64,000 bases of DNA from Neelides folsomi (taxonomy: Eukaryota; Arthropoda; Collembola; Neelipleona; Neelidae). Below, in pieces: positions 36,401-48,525 of this stretch. The translations under genes were made by a program, and so were the position numbers. Position 1 is the stretch's first letter. Each line of letters opens with the position of its first letter. The notes beneath the pieces were generated by a model. It saw only the letters and a list, made by a program, of their open reading frames with translations. It ran no database searches and was not told the DNA's origin. The stretch covers positions 184,851 through 248,850 of the forward strand of contig JAQGBZ010000055.1 of the NCBI GenBank assembly GCA_034687125.1. The letters are read 5' to 3'.

Positions 36401-39400
36401 AAGCAAGAAGGGCTCCCAGCCATTTTACATCAAAATACCCAACTTTTGGCGCTCCATAAGCCGATCCATGCCTACAGCCAGGGAGAACTTCCAGCCTCCT
36501 TCATCGTGGCCAAACCACAAAACACCCAAACGAGGTGAGTTCGCATTTCATTACGCCCTAAAAGTATTAAATTTCCTTCAGCCTTTTCTCTTTAATATTT
36601 AAATATACCAACAGCTCTATTTTCACAATTTTGGGTTTCATTTTTGAGGAAAAGAGGGGAGTTTAATTGGAATTTAAATCTCCAATGTATATTATAATTT
36701 TTTTTATTATTTGTGAATCAGTCTTGAGAATTTATTCAATGTGGATGAGCTTTAGTTTTATGAGTGTTTATATTTGGGCGCATATTTACTTATTATAAAT
36801 TTATGTGGGTATTGATTTTCGATATACAAAATGAATGTAATGGTAATGATGAACGTAAAGACGTGAATGGAACTTAATGGCGTAATAAACTGCGTAAAAG
36901 ATCGTAACATGGTGGTATTTTGCTTGTGTAGGTTTTGAGGGAGGAGTTGTTGAGGTTTGCAAATTTCTCTTTTAAACCTTCCATCGTATGTTTTTCACTT
37001 TTGATACACAAACAACTCTGCATTTTTTCACTTCGTTCATTGGCGAATTGGCATGATTATGCAGAATGGCGACGTGGAGAGTTTTGGAGTCGCCAACTGA
37101 AGTGAAATATAAATCAATTGGATTTAAATGGATTACCGATTTATTCATGTGGATTATTTTTAAACCAATGGGGGCATTGACTTCAATGAACCTTCCAAAT
37201 ACTTTACATTTAAATCAATTCCTCATTTGCATTTAATTGGGCTTAATTGGTTTTATTCAATTAACTTGAATTAGATTATAAACTCCATTTAATGGATTTC
37301 CTTTACAAATTAACTTTACATTAGTTTTCCTTCTTAGAACTATAAATATTTGTATATTTTTCTCATGCGTCACGTTCTGAATTTAATTTCTTAATTAGAA
37401 CAAGTTTTTTATAATTAACATGACTGATTTTCTTAGTTTTATTTAAATTGCCTCTTTTGATATTTTAATGAATTTCCTATTTAGTTAATTTGATTTCTTT
37501 TATTAGAATTTAATTGGATTTTATTTTTATTTTGTTTCAGTTATGTTGTGGCAAAGAGTTTAAGTCGCCCGGTTATTACTGCCACCCAAGGAAATCAGAC
37601 GAACCTTCCTTTTAGACCCGTTGGCGGTTTGGTTGGTCCTCGAAGGCCAATTTTGATTCAACCTCCCCATGCTGGACATCTCGTCAGGATCCCGCAAGTT
37701 CCAGCTGCCACAACCATCACCAAAGTGAGCGGTGGAGGAGAAGAACGCCTCATTCCTCATCCATCCCATGTGGTCGTGTCTGGTCCACGGATTCATCCAG
37801 ATCAATTCAGACGAAAGGAGGAATTACAACAACGTTGGCCGGAAGCTTACCCGCCCCCGCCAAGGATCGAAGTTGGCGGGAGTGTTGTGGTTGGAGCAGC
37901 TCCAAGCCCAAAGGCAGGTCGAGTTCCACAACAACATGAACAAACGCAGCCGGTTGCTTCCCAGCCGCAACGGCTCGTCCACACTCTCGCATACGACCAG
38001 CCATTGGTAAGAAATTGTTTTATCTTTTTTGATTTATAAACTAACCCATGTCCTATTTTTCATATTTTTTATCATACAATGTGAGAGCTCCTCAGGATAT
38101 TTGAATAATATAAAAGAATATTTTAAAAATTTATTTAGACTTTGAACGGCGGGTTTTACTTATAATTTTTTATCATGTTTGAAGTTAAGTCATAGAAGAT
38201 AGGCTTGTTGACCCTTGAACATGGTTCTTTAAAAGCTTTGATAGTATTAATAGACTTTGACATTTTGATACAGCCTTTTTACTATCTACTTTTTATAGTA
38301 ATTTAATGCATTATTCATTTTTAATGTCTGGTCTATGAGGAAAGATAGGAGACATTGAGGCATAGGAGATTAGGCGATGCATCCTCAATTGAAGGGAATT
38401 TATTGGAGTTGATTTGATGAATGAGAACCTGACTTTTTGACCTTTTTCATTTAATGACAAATTCATTTCGCTCCTTTGAACTGCTTGAAAGCTATTGAAA
38501 GAAATGTTGGGAGAGTCTTTTAGTGTAATACTTATTAACCTATAATGTACCACTATATAGGGCTATTATCTATTATGTGTATTGGTATTATTAGAAGGAC
38601 CATTATTTAGTGGATCTAAAGGAGCTATTAAAATTAAAAGGAACTTGTCCTTTATCAAAGGACGAGGATTTTATTTAGAGTGGTCGTTAGATTCGGGAAG
38701 TTAATCAATTCAATTTAAATAACAATTAGTGAACTCGGGAAGGTTTAATTGTCAATCAGCTTCATTTTGAGAGATATATTAAATGAAGATAGAAATTGAT
38801 ATAGCAAAATGTCAAAATTGTATAACTGCTATACATATTTCAATAATTGGTTAATGATAGTTTAATGCTATTGGTTTAATTTCTATTGATGGATTTATCA
38901 TGTTTAAGTCTTTAATGGAGAAAATAAGGGATAAATTGATAAATTGATAAATACATTAAAAAGACAAATTGGTAATTTGGTGACATTGCTGATAGAAAAG
39001 AGAAAATGAGGAATTTTATACAATTGAAATTGAGTCCAGTTGAACCAAAATGGCACATGGCCTATTGGGCCCTTTTAAATTTGAGTCTTTTCACAAATTT
39101 TGGTATTCATCTTCTGCTCCAAAGTCAGTGGACCTCGAATGGCTCGAATGTAATTTGGACTTTGATGAGGACAAATATTTCTTTGCCTTTTTGGTCTAAA
39201 TGGAAATTGTTTTCCTCCCTTTCCACATGAGTCCTTTTCTTCCCCCATCTTATGATCAATGTGCATTTAGGGACTGAAATTGAAAATTTTATATATTTAT
39301 GGAGAATTGGAGAAATGAGATATATTGAGATATATAAAGGATGAGTTAAAATGAGAGTTTTTTTGTATGGATTCATATGGAATTGGAGGAAAGAAGAAAT

Positions 39401-42344
39401 TGGATGGAATTTTGCAAGGGAAATGAGAAAATGATGAGTGTAGTGGAAATAGTGTGGAAGAGTTATCAAAAACTTGTTCATTTCACATACACTCGGAGAG
39501 TCTGAGAAGGTTGGAAAATTGGTAATGAAATTTCCCTTTCAAATATCTCCCATTATTAAATTTCAATTCATGGGGTTTTGATCAGGGCTTCATGAGAAAG
39601 AGGGCTAATTGCCTTTTATCCAACCCAACCTCTCTTTAGCCCTTTAATATCCGACTTTCCGCTTCAGCATTTCAATTCATTAGAATTGAAACAAGCTATA
39701 ATTATAATTAAATTGGGAAAATGTTTCATCATGGAGGAAATCTACAGAATGTACTACAAAAGCTTTTCCATGGGCTTTTCAACCTCAAATATAATCTTTT
39801 TATCATAGCCAAAAACATTTTAATAGACTAACCTCATAATTGCTATTATTGCTATTTAGCGAAAAATTCGAATTTTGCTCAATTGACAAACTGACAACAT
39901 TAGACTTTTAATCTATATTAGTGACGGATTAGCTATAGTCTGTAGACTGTAGTAGGTATTTGAAAGTTGAATAGCTGAATAGGATTTTATGAATTTTTAT
40001 TAGTTGATAAATGTAGAGATAAAGGAAAATAAGGATCGAATTTAGATTTTTTGAGATTTTTTGCTCATTTTGAGTAAATGGTTTGGGAGATTAAAACGGC
40101 GGTTGTTCGTATAGGAGAGTTCGTGTCCTTTGGACCTGGCGACTCCAACCGGTCAAGGCTTCCCTACTAATTCTTCCCCTCCCTTCCACCAACACGGGCT
40201 TCAGGTATTGGAAAAATGAGAAAAGCTCATTTTTAATATTCGTTTGATTTGAATTGAATAGTTTTATTATTTTTTTTTCTTTGTGAATTACAGCAAGCGG
40301 ACGTCCGAGTTCAACAACATCTCCGTGGACTTGAATATGGCGGAGTTCCGCAATATGCTCCACACTTTTCCTCCCGGTTCCAAACTATGGAAGAGAAATT
40401 GGATCATCGTGGAGCTGAAAGTCCACTAGTTGTCCAAGCCCCGTTCCAAGCTCAACGACTTTACCAACATCCGGTCCTGGCGCGCCAGACCTTCTCAAAT
40501 CCCTATGCAGAATTAGAAGACCGCCCATTCAACACTCACTCCCCGGCTCCGTTCCATTCCCCTGGTTTCCATTATGACCCCCCGAGGTCACCCTTCTCAC
40601 CTGCTCTTGTGAGACGACGCCCGGCATCTCCACCGCCAGCTCATCATGCCAGATACACTTTACCTGCCGCCGAGGCCCCAGCTTCCCGTGTGGAAGAAAG
40701 CAGGCAAATTCAAGTTCAAACACCGCCCCATGCCTCGCCAGTCCCGCCACAAGGAGATTCGCTTCTCACGCTCTTACAAGTAATTGATAAAAAATTTTAT
40801 TTAACATTTTAAGATTTTTTACACTTTTCCTATTTTTATATGATGAGGAATATGGAGATTTTACACATTATTATTTATATTTAAATATCGTTTTATTCAC
40901 ACTTTTATTTCAATTATGGGAGGAGTTTTGGATTTGAATGAGAATTGAAAGGATTTTGTGAGGGAATTGACTTGAGAATTGACATGGTCATTTTATTCAA
41001 TTTTGTACAAGTCACGGAATCGCCCTAAAGTTAATTTCTAATTTTTATGATTTAATTCAATGAATGGGGGGAGAGTTTATATTTTAAGAGGTTTTTAAAG
41101 GTTGGTTTAACCAAGTTGAGGAAATTAAAGAATTGTTGAAAGAAATGTTCATCGAAGGGTGTCAATTTAAGATTAAAGGTGAATTTGTATATTTTGGAGG
41201 TTTTGAGCTTTCGAATTTTGAGTTAAACCGTAGGAATTTGCTTCGTAATGATTTCTCTAACTTTCTATTGAATATGGCTGTGGTTTCGGGAGTCTAATTG
41301 CGGTTTTTTTCTTCTCTTTCAGCGCTATCCGATCATGTGGCAAGGGCTGTTGGCTCTGAAGAATGACAATGCGGCATGTCAAATGCACTTTGTATCTGGT
41401 AATATGAGTGTGGCTCGGGAGTCGTTGCCGGCTCAGCCGGATGGTTCCGTCCTGCCGCTCCGCATCTCACAACGAATGCGACTCGAGCAGACTCAACTTG
41501 AAGGCGTCGCCCGCAAGATGCAGGTGAGGAAACAGACCGCAACCGCGCTCCACCCAAATTTATATTTTATACTCCCTTTAGATATATATTTGATCATTAC
41601 ATATACGCTATGTATTTACAATTTTATATCATGGTTCTATTGAACGAGTAAAATTTAAAATTTTTGTTTATTTTCATATTTAAAATTGAATGATTGAGTG
41701 AAATATATTTATTGTTTAACTTAACTTCAAAATAAACTAGGACCCTTTAATTTAAGAATATTTGATTAAGTTTATTTAAAATTTTGTGTTTTTGGTCTGA
41801 CTTAGATGGAGGCTGAACATTGCATGCTCCTTGCTCTTCCTTGCGGTCGCGACCACATGGACGTCCTGCAGCAGAGCAACAACCTGAGGAACGGATTCAT
41901 CACCTACCTTCAGCTGAAGCAAGCCGCTGGGATCGTCAACATTTGCCACGGCCATACCCAGATGGTGAGGGAAACCTTGGAAGGCAGTTTTGAGATCCTG
42001 AGGGGTGACAACGTAAGTTGGACATTTTGATGACATTGGGATCTTTGGGTGAATGTAATTGATATGGGAGGAAAAAGAAGTGAAGGAAAAGATTTGAGGT
42101 GTTTTTTTTAAGAAGGGGGGTTTTAAGGGGAAAAGGGATTTCTGGGGAAATGAGATTTTGATTGGAGGGAAGGAGGTTTGAGGCAAAGATTGACGATGTT
42201 GATTGGTTGCAGCCGGCGTACGTGATCCATATTTTCCCGTCCTGCGACTTTGCTAACGAGAACTTGGCGAGAATCGCCCCCGACCTCCTCCATGGCGTCG
42301 CCGACATCGCCCACCTCCTCATTGTCATCGCCACGTCGACGTAG
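27410..42344 (+). CDS. SPEN: SPEN/SHARP-type transcriptional corepressor (RRM1 + SPOC)
   Basis: Split-ends proteins are giant nuclear corepressors that recruit SMRT/NCoR and HDAC3 through SPOC. Twelve exons join in phase to about 3010 residues: 27410-27492, 27745-28113, 28743-30142, 30364-32475, 32693-33025, 33129-33303, 33466-36534, 37541-38006, 40294-40779, 41323-41523, 41806-42012 (or 41964) and 42213-42344. The N-terminus MVRETRHLCIGNIPENVRE is nearly the same as SPEN RRM1. A Ser/Arg/His/Lys-rich disordered body follows. It holds ILDKRIQQLYEKYDNW, FDEDSKRLENFGEKYE (near residue 550) and YVSMYDKVKSRS (near 1445), all SPEN motifs. SPOC spans about 2832-3010 with WQGLLALKND, LRISQRMRLEQTQLEGVAR, LLALPCGRD and ITYLQLKQAAGIVN. 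It keeps the basic residues and Tyr that bind phosphorylated SMRT in human SHARP. RRM2-4 are not found. Confidence 0.93.
34018..34323 (+). repeat. Degenerate NRDRE-type repeat inside SPEN exon 7
   Basis: About 300 bp encode many imperfect copies of a charged 5-7 residue unit (NRDRE, QNRDREV, NRERE), with near-identical 15-bp units in the middle (GATCGAGAAAATCGG type). The protein segment is highly charged and disordered or helical. The repeat is in frame throughout. Confidence 0.8.
36535..37540 (+). other. SPEN intron 7
   Basis: This 1-kb AT-rich intron between SPEN exons 7 and 8 contains nothing recognisable. Confidence 0.6.
38007..40293 (+). other. SPEN intron 8
   Basis: This 2.3-kb AT-rich intron has only short open frames without domains, and no embedded gene is supported. 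Confidence 0.6.
40780..41322 (+). other. SPEN intron 9
   Basis: This 543-bp AT-rich intron in front of the SPOC exons contains nothing recognisable. Confidence 0.6.
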
Positions 42345-42425
42345 CGGCTCAGTATTCATCGCGGCCTGTGATATACGCCGGGGCACGCTCAAGTCCCCGT
42401 CCCGGCGACCCAAGTACAATCACCC

Positions 42426-42431
42426 AATAAA
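42426..42431 (+). terminator. Polyadenylation signal of SPEN
   Basis: AATAAA lies 82 nt after the SPEN stop codon and only 32 nt before the start codon of the next gene, so cleavage would fall almost at that ATG. Confidence 0.55.
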
Positions 42432-42462
42432 GATATTTTACTCACTCGTTCTCTGCCGAGCC

Positions 42463-45400
42463 ATGCGCACGTTTATTCTCCTCGCCCTCGCCGTGTCTGT
42501 GAAGGGACACGGGGGCGATAAGCATTTTGTGATCAATCTTTCCCGCCCGGTTCCTGCACCACCGACAAACTCACTCACTACTCCCGCTCCCGCATCATTA
42601 TCAACAGCTTTGTTTTTAAATGGGTTTGAAAACGGAGGGACTACTAACGAGACATTGACAAACGGGACATTTGGAAATGGCGGGCCGCTGAATGGGACAT
42701 TTAGAAATGGCAGGTTATTTAATGGGACATTTAGAAATGGCGGGTTATTTAATGGGAAGTTTAAAAATGGAGCATCATTGAATGGGACGTTTGTTAATGG
42801 AGGGAAGTCGAGAAGCGTCCGGGCGGGTACTTGGGAAAAGGGTGAAGTTGGGATGTCTGCAGAGAGCGAAGGGCGTTTGAGGGCTGCGTTACTAAACAAG
42901 AGCTTAGGGAATGGAGATGAAGAGGAATTGGATCGCCTTTTGTTTTCAAGAATCCCTCAAGGGTCGAAGCTCATCTTGAGGACGGTGAAGTTGGTGAGGG
43001 CGGACGAGGACGGAGATATGGTTGATTCGGACGAGCACGAAGAGGACGAGGAACCGCCGGAGCAATTCCCGCCTAATAGACTTGGAGGGGGGATTGATTT
43101 AATTACTTCAGGAACTCATTCGCATGGCCAGGCCACTCAACATGGGTCACAGCAAGGGGGGCATAAAAGTCATGGAGGGCATGGGAAGTCGGGTCATCAT
43201 TCAAATGGGCTAAAGAAGGGGGGAGACAAGAAATACGAAGAGCATAAAGATGAAAAGAGTAAGTCAATTCAATAAATTCGGCTGGAAATTAGGATTAGAT
43301 AAATCTTTAATGAAGCTAGTTAAGTTTGTTGTTAGGTAAGTTCATGAGTAATGTAATTTATTGTATTGTAATTTGTAATTAAATGGTGACTGCGAGTAAT
43401 AAATAATTGAGTAGATTTAATTAGGTAAATAGATAATTGGGTTATTTGGTGGGATTTTATCAAGGGTTTTGTTTGAGGAATTTTGAAGGTAAGATTGAGG
43501 TTTTACAGAGACGGATGGGAAATATAAAAAAGCCCATACAGCCAAAAATGAAGGTGGAAAATATCACGGAGAGCATGGGAAACATGCGGAAAAGACCGAA
43601 GGAGGAAGATGGAAAGACTCGGAGAAGAAAAACAAAGGACGGAAAGTGACGGTTAGCTTTTTTTTTACTTTTTTGAATTGAATTTTAAGGTTTTACTTTA
43701 TTGTCGAATGACTATCATTATAAATGTAGATATTGAATAATTTAGTTATTTTTTATATTAGATAGTTGATGGTAAGAATTGCAGAATTACGCTTATACTA
43801 ATATATTGAAGAGGATTCGGATCACATTGATATAGCATAGTAAAAAATCAATATACTATTATCATAAAATAATATTTGAAGGAGAGATATTTATAGAAAA
43901 ATATCTCATGAGGTTAGTCGAACAAATTGGAAAAGCAATTCACTCGAAGTCTCGAAGATGAGATAAATAATGTTTTATTCATTATTTGTCAATTGGAGTT
44001 TTTATCTATTTTGATATTTTATATCAATTTGGATGTTTTCGAGTTGAGTTGATATTGATTGTATCGGAGTTTCCTCAATTTCATTCAGTTTTTTGATCAT
44101 TGAAGAAATAATACAATTCTGCCTTTGTTTCCAATTTCCAATTCTGATGAGAGATGAGAGACGTCAATGGTCGAATAAAATGAGTAAAATTATTCAGTGA
44201 TATACGGGAATCAAAAGTAACTGGTTTTTATATTAGATAATATTTACAAATTTTTATGTATTTGGAAAAAGAGATAAATAGGAAAGGGGTTCATATTTTG
44301 ATGCCATCAGAAAATCTACCTTTGTCATTAGAAATCATTTTTCATTGCCATTATGTACTTTTGCCATCATAATCATTAAAACATGACATTTAATAAATAC
44401 TTTGTGCCATTAGATATTCTTTTTATCATAATATATAAATAACATGTTTTTATTAAAAATATTAAAATTATAATTTTAGTATTATATAAAACAAAATACA
44501 TAATATAGTAACGAGTAAAAATATTGAACGAGAAGTGCTTTTTTAATTTTAGCTTTAGATAGTTGTCCACATTTTCTCTTTTCTCCAATTGAGACAGTTT
44601 TAGCTTTCATTGGAAAAATAAATTGATCAATCCTTGCGGAAATCCCCATAATGTGTTTGCATATTACATATATAAATAGTTTTTAAAATAAGTGAAGAAG
44701 CATTTAGAAGTTTCCCAAGATCATCCGTAACTTACATGCCAAACGTTACATTGGGCTTTTTTGAACCTTTCAAATGAAATGAAATATAAAATCCCATAAT
44801 GTATAATACATGTAACATTTACATAATGTAATGGCAATGTGATATTTAAATAATGGCAAATTTAATTAAATCTGATGGCAAAAGTAATGATGGCTGAGTT
44901 ACATTTATTGTAATGGTAAAGGTATTCATTCTAATTGCGAGTTAATTGGCATCCATAGGAAAGTTAGGGTGAATGAAACGATTTCTCTTAAAAAATTATT
45001 TATTTACCCTTTTTCTCTCTTTTTTTCATAAATTTTTACATTAAACTTTACCAAAGGCGTATGTTGAAACTGATGGAGAGAAAAGTTTGGTTATGTATGA
45101 GGTTTTAAAGTTTAACTTCAATATTTGAATTGTCATTTGAGAAATTGAGACACTTTTGTGGTTGAACTTGTGAGTGAAAGTGGAGAAAGATCTCGTGCCT
45201 TTAACTCATGTTTGCATTCTTTACCCTAATTACAATTACCTTCATTTTATATAACCCTATTACCGTAATTTAATGTTATATTACCAATATTAAAAAATTG
45301 AAAGCCAAGAATTTGATTCTGTTTTTTGATATTAAACATGTCTACAATACTAATGACAATATTTATGTATAAATCCACATAATAATAAAGATTGATAGAT

Positions 45401-47008
45401 AAAATAATTTCCGAAACTAACATTAATTGTAAATACAAAGTATAAATTTTTTAAAATAGCTTGTATTTGGTAAGTTGTATGAAAAATGTTTGAATCCATG
45501 GAGGGTTTGGTGGGCGTGAAAGAGAGACTTTTTGTTCAGGGCTTCAAGCGCGTGTACCACAAAGAGGAGTTCCAACGGACGGAACACTTTTTCGACGACG
45601 AGGAGGCCAAGAGGGTGTCGGAGAAATACGGCTCAAAGAGCGAGGGGAAGAAAAGCTCGAGTGGCGGACAAGAACACGCCAAACATCAACAGGTTCAACC
45701 GCAATTGAATTAAAACTCACAATGAAATGACGCCCTTGTTCTCACGATTTCCCATTCCTCACACAAATGGGATTGTTCATAACATTCACAACATCCGTAG
45801 TTAGGATTTAGTTAAATAGGATTTTTGTTAATATTTGTGGGGTGCAGGGAAAGACCGCCGACCACCATGAAGCCACTCATGGGAAGAAGGAAGGTAAAGG
45901 GAAAAGTCGTCATCATGACGCCCATCATGGAAATGCCGTCCACAACAATTACAACAACAAAGGAGCGTCCCACTACTCGTAAAATTCATTTCCTTAACTC
46001 AGAAATCCTATTTACAATTTGTAGAAAAATTTTGAACATTAATGCGAAAACATTAACATTAATGCTTAAGTGTAATTAATTAAACTACAACATAATTAAT
46101 TATTTAATTACAGCAAAGGCCAACATGGTACTCAATATCATCCTCATCACAACTACGAAGCTTCTTATTCCCATCCAGCTCCATCAGTGAAGGCTTCATA
46201 CACCGTGGAAACTCCTTCGGTTTCGGGAGCTCCCGGGAGTTTCTCCCACGGGAAGGCAATTGCCGCTTATTCAAATGCCTATGCTAAAGTTGCACCCCTC
46301 CCTTCCCAAAAACCCGCCCTCCCCATCCCAATGACCTACATCGCCCTGCCCTCGGCCCCTGTCGCCTCCGTGTCAAAGACCGATGAGGAATACGAGGACG
46401 AGGAAGATGAACGCGAAGAGGAGAATTTATTATTGAAGAAAAAACCTCTGGTCTTCTTTTCTCCCCGTCACCGAGACGAGGAGACCAAGAAGAAGATGAT
46501 GTCATTGTACGGACTCCCACGTTTCCATCGTCCGCTCATTGGAACCACCAAACCCTTGTCGGTCAGATACATCAAGCACCAATATGGGAACGGGTCCAGG
46601 GGAGAGCAATTGCCGGCTTATTCTACATTGGTTAAATTGAGTCCTTTGCAAGTTTTGAATTTGTCTACTGCCGCTACGGCCAAAATCCCCTCGGGAAATG
46701 TTCTAAGTGTGGAGAAGGCAAGTTTGGCGGAAGTGCATGGGAACAATCATGTCAAATGGGCCCCGTCTGTCCCAATAGCCGCCATTGACGGAGACAACTC
46801 GAATTCAATGGCGGAGAAACCAAAGGGAAGTCCTGTTTTGGTAGCGAGGCCGAGAAGACCGATCCCGAAAAGGGCAATTCATTACCGCCCGGAAGATCTA
46901 CCGAATCCGATGCCCTACCAAGGATATCCGCCATTCCGACCGTTCGTCTCAGGGCTTATGGGATCCATGTCCGGATTTCTTGGGAGATTTCTCCCGCACA
47001 GGAACTGA
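42463..47008 (+). CDS. Secreted His/Gly-rich protein with DUF4779-like segment
   Basis: The function is unknown; a secreted or extracellular-matrix role is inferred. Five exons join in phase to 705 residues: 42463-43258, 43509-43651, 45540-45692, 45848-45978 and 46114-47008. The start MRTFILLALAVSVKG is a signal peptide. Residues about 66-114 carry five in-frame 30-bp repeats encoding NGTF-NG units; several of these are N-glycosylation sequons. An acidic stretch and a His/Gly/Lys-rich stretch follow. Exons 2-3 encode VTGFKRVYHKEEFQRTEHFF, which resembles the insect DUF4779 pattern (GF--VYHKDEFKKD-x-FYD). The C-terminal exon is Pro-rich with an acidic patch and ends LMGSMSGFLGRFLPHRN. The exon 2-3 link was chosen by phase and by continuity of the His/Gly pattern. 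The start codon lies only 118 bp past the SPEN stop. Confidence 0.72.
42661..42804 (+). repeat. Five 30-bp in-frame tandem repeats
   Basis: Units of AATGGGACATTTAGAAATGG plus a 10-bp GCGGGTTATTT-like tail repeat at exact 30-bp spacing (42661, 42691, 42721, 42751, 42781). Each encodes a ten-residue NGTFRNGG-like unit in the secreted protein. Confidence 0.85.
43652..45539 (+). other. 1.9-kb intron of the DUF4779-like gene with diffuse inverted repeat
   Basis: This AT-rich intron contains, between about 44295 and 44940, scattered GCCATCA/GCCATTA motifs on the left side and their complements (TGATGGC, TAATGGC) on the right. This suggests a decayed fold-back element. No coding capacity is seen. 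Confidence 0.4.
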
Positions 47009-47845
47009 ACTTTTGCCTTATTCATCTAATCAAATTGTCAATTCATTTTATTCGGAGGTGAAGTGGATGATTCATATTTTAATATTAAATCCTTATTTTT
47101 GTCGTTAAATGACTCTTTTTTATATTAAATATGTGGAATATATTATTTTTATAGTTGAAATATATCTCATTCAAACTCATGTTATTCTTTCTGTTTGTAA
47201 ATTAATGTATACGATACGAAGAATTATAAAATAAGCATTACAGTTACAGTATTTTACCTAATATGCCTAAATGATAATTTTTGATGTGCACCAAGATGAG
47301 TAAATTGTTGAATAAAAATTTAAAATCAAACTATAAATGTCCAATTTCTGAAAAATAGACATTGTATAATATCTCAATGTGGGAGTATATTTTATACCTA
47401 AGAGTTATTATATTACCTCTATATTATCTATAATAATTTTATATTAAATATATAATCAAAGAAAAGGTTTTGATGTAACAAAACAGTAACAGGATATAAG
47501 AGATGTTATAAAAATGTCAAAAATATAATCAAAACCGCAAGATGAACTCGAATGAGCACAATGAGAAAAATTGAATTATTTATTGTATTTTTTAACTTTA
47601 AATTGAATCGAGCACAATGGGAGAAGGGACTCAATTTGAGATCCCTTTTATTATCATCTATAGAGGGATTGAAAAAGGGCGGTGGATCGGAGAAATCGAG
47701 GAATTGAATCTACTTTGAGTATGAAAATTTCCTCGACATCTCCAGTCCCATTAAGCCCAAGAGAATTCACTTCAAATGTTCGGAGTATAACGAGGACTTT
47801 TATAAGAACGATAGAAGAATAAAAACAGAGGATTTTAAAGGCATA
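47009..47845. other. Intergenic spacer, left part
   Basis: AT-rich DNA after the DUF4779-like gene. The 3' untranslated region of that gene is expected here. No gene is supported. Confidence 0.5.
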
Positions 47846-48077
47846 AAAATACATTGAACCATAGGATAAAGAATACATTAGAGCATAGGATCAAGAATAT
47901 ATTGGAACATAGATTGAAGAATATATTAGAACATAGGATTAAGAATGTATTAGAGCATAGGATGAAGAATACATTGAATGATAGAATTAAAAATGTATTG
48001 GAGTATAGGATAAAGAACACATTAGTGACATAGGATAAGGAATACATTGAATCATAGGAGTCAGAATACATTGGTGA
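47846..48077. repeat. 24-bp minisatellite, about nine to ten copies
   Basis: Imperfect copies of AAGAATACATTAGAGCATAG plus GATN repeat with a 24-bp period (one copy 25 bp). Because 24 is a multiple of three, a minus-strand open frame runs through it and encodes an eight-residue ILCSNTFL-type repeat. I regard that frame as a by-product of the repeat. Confidence 0.85.
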
Positions 48078-48525
48078 ATGGGGTTTAATGGGATGTATTG
48101 GGAGTATGGGATAATCCGGTTTATAGTCAAAGTGGATTGAAGTATAGTCTTTTATAGAACCAGGTTTCTTTTGCCGTTTCGAATTGTACGATGAGTTGGT
48201 GAGGATTTGTATGATATAGGTATAGACCGTGGTATGTATGGTAGATGGAGGGCCTTGCGGTTTTCCGAAGGCGGGACGAATGATTACAGTTTGAGCCCGC
48301 GGGGTCATCGTCTCCCGGTCCACGTGTGGTAAAGACCCGGGAGGTCAAGGGAGGTGTCCAAGAACGACCTTCCTCCTCCGCCCCTCGCTCGACACTGCCT
48401 CCCTCCACCGGCCCTCAAAATTTCAAAAATCCCCACCAAAAACTTTTTTGTGAAATCGAGAGAAAAAGCGACGGCCATTTTAAAATTTTTCTCCTCCCTC
48501 GACGGCCGAGGACATTTAGGGGATC
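48078..48525 (+). promoter_or_regulatory. Upstream region of the BTB/psq gene
   Basis: About 450 bp of sequence, becoming GC-rich from 48245, lie upstream of the BTB start codon and probably hold its promoter and 5' leader. A CACGTG core occurs at about 48321. Confidence 0.45.

Noticed and set aside
47835-48323. Minus-strand ORF with an ILCSNTFL-type repeat
   Set aside because: It is created by the 24-bp minisatellite; no other evidence of a gene.
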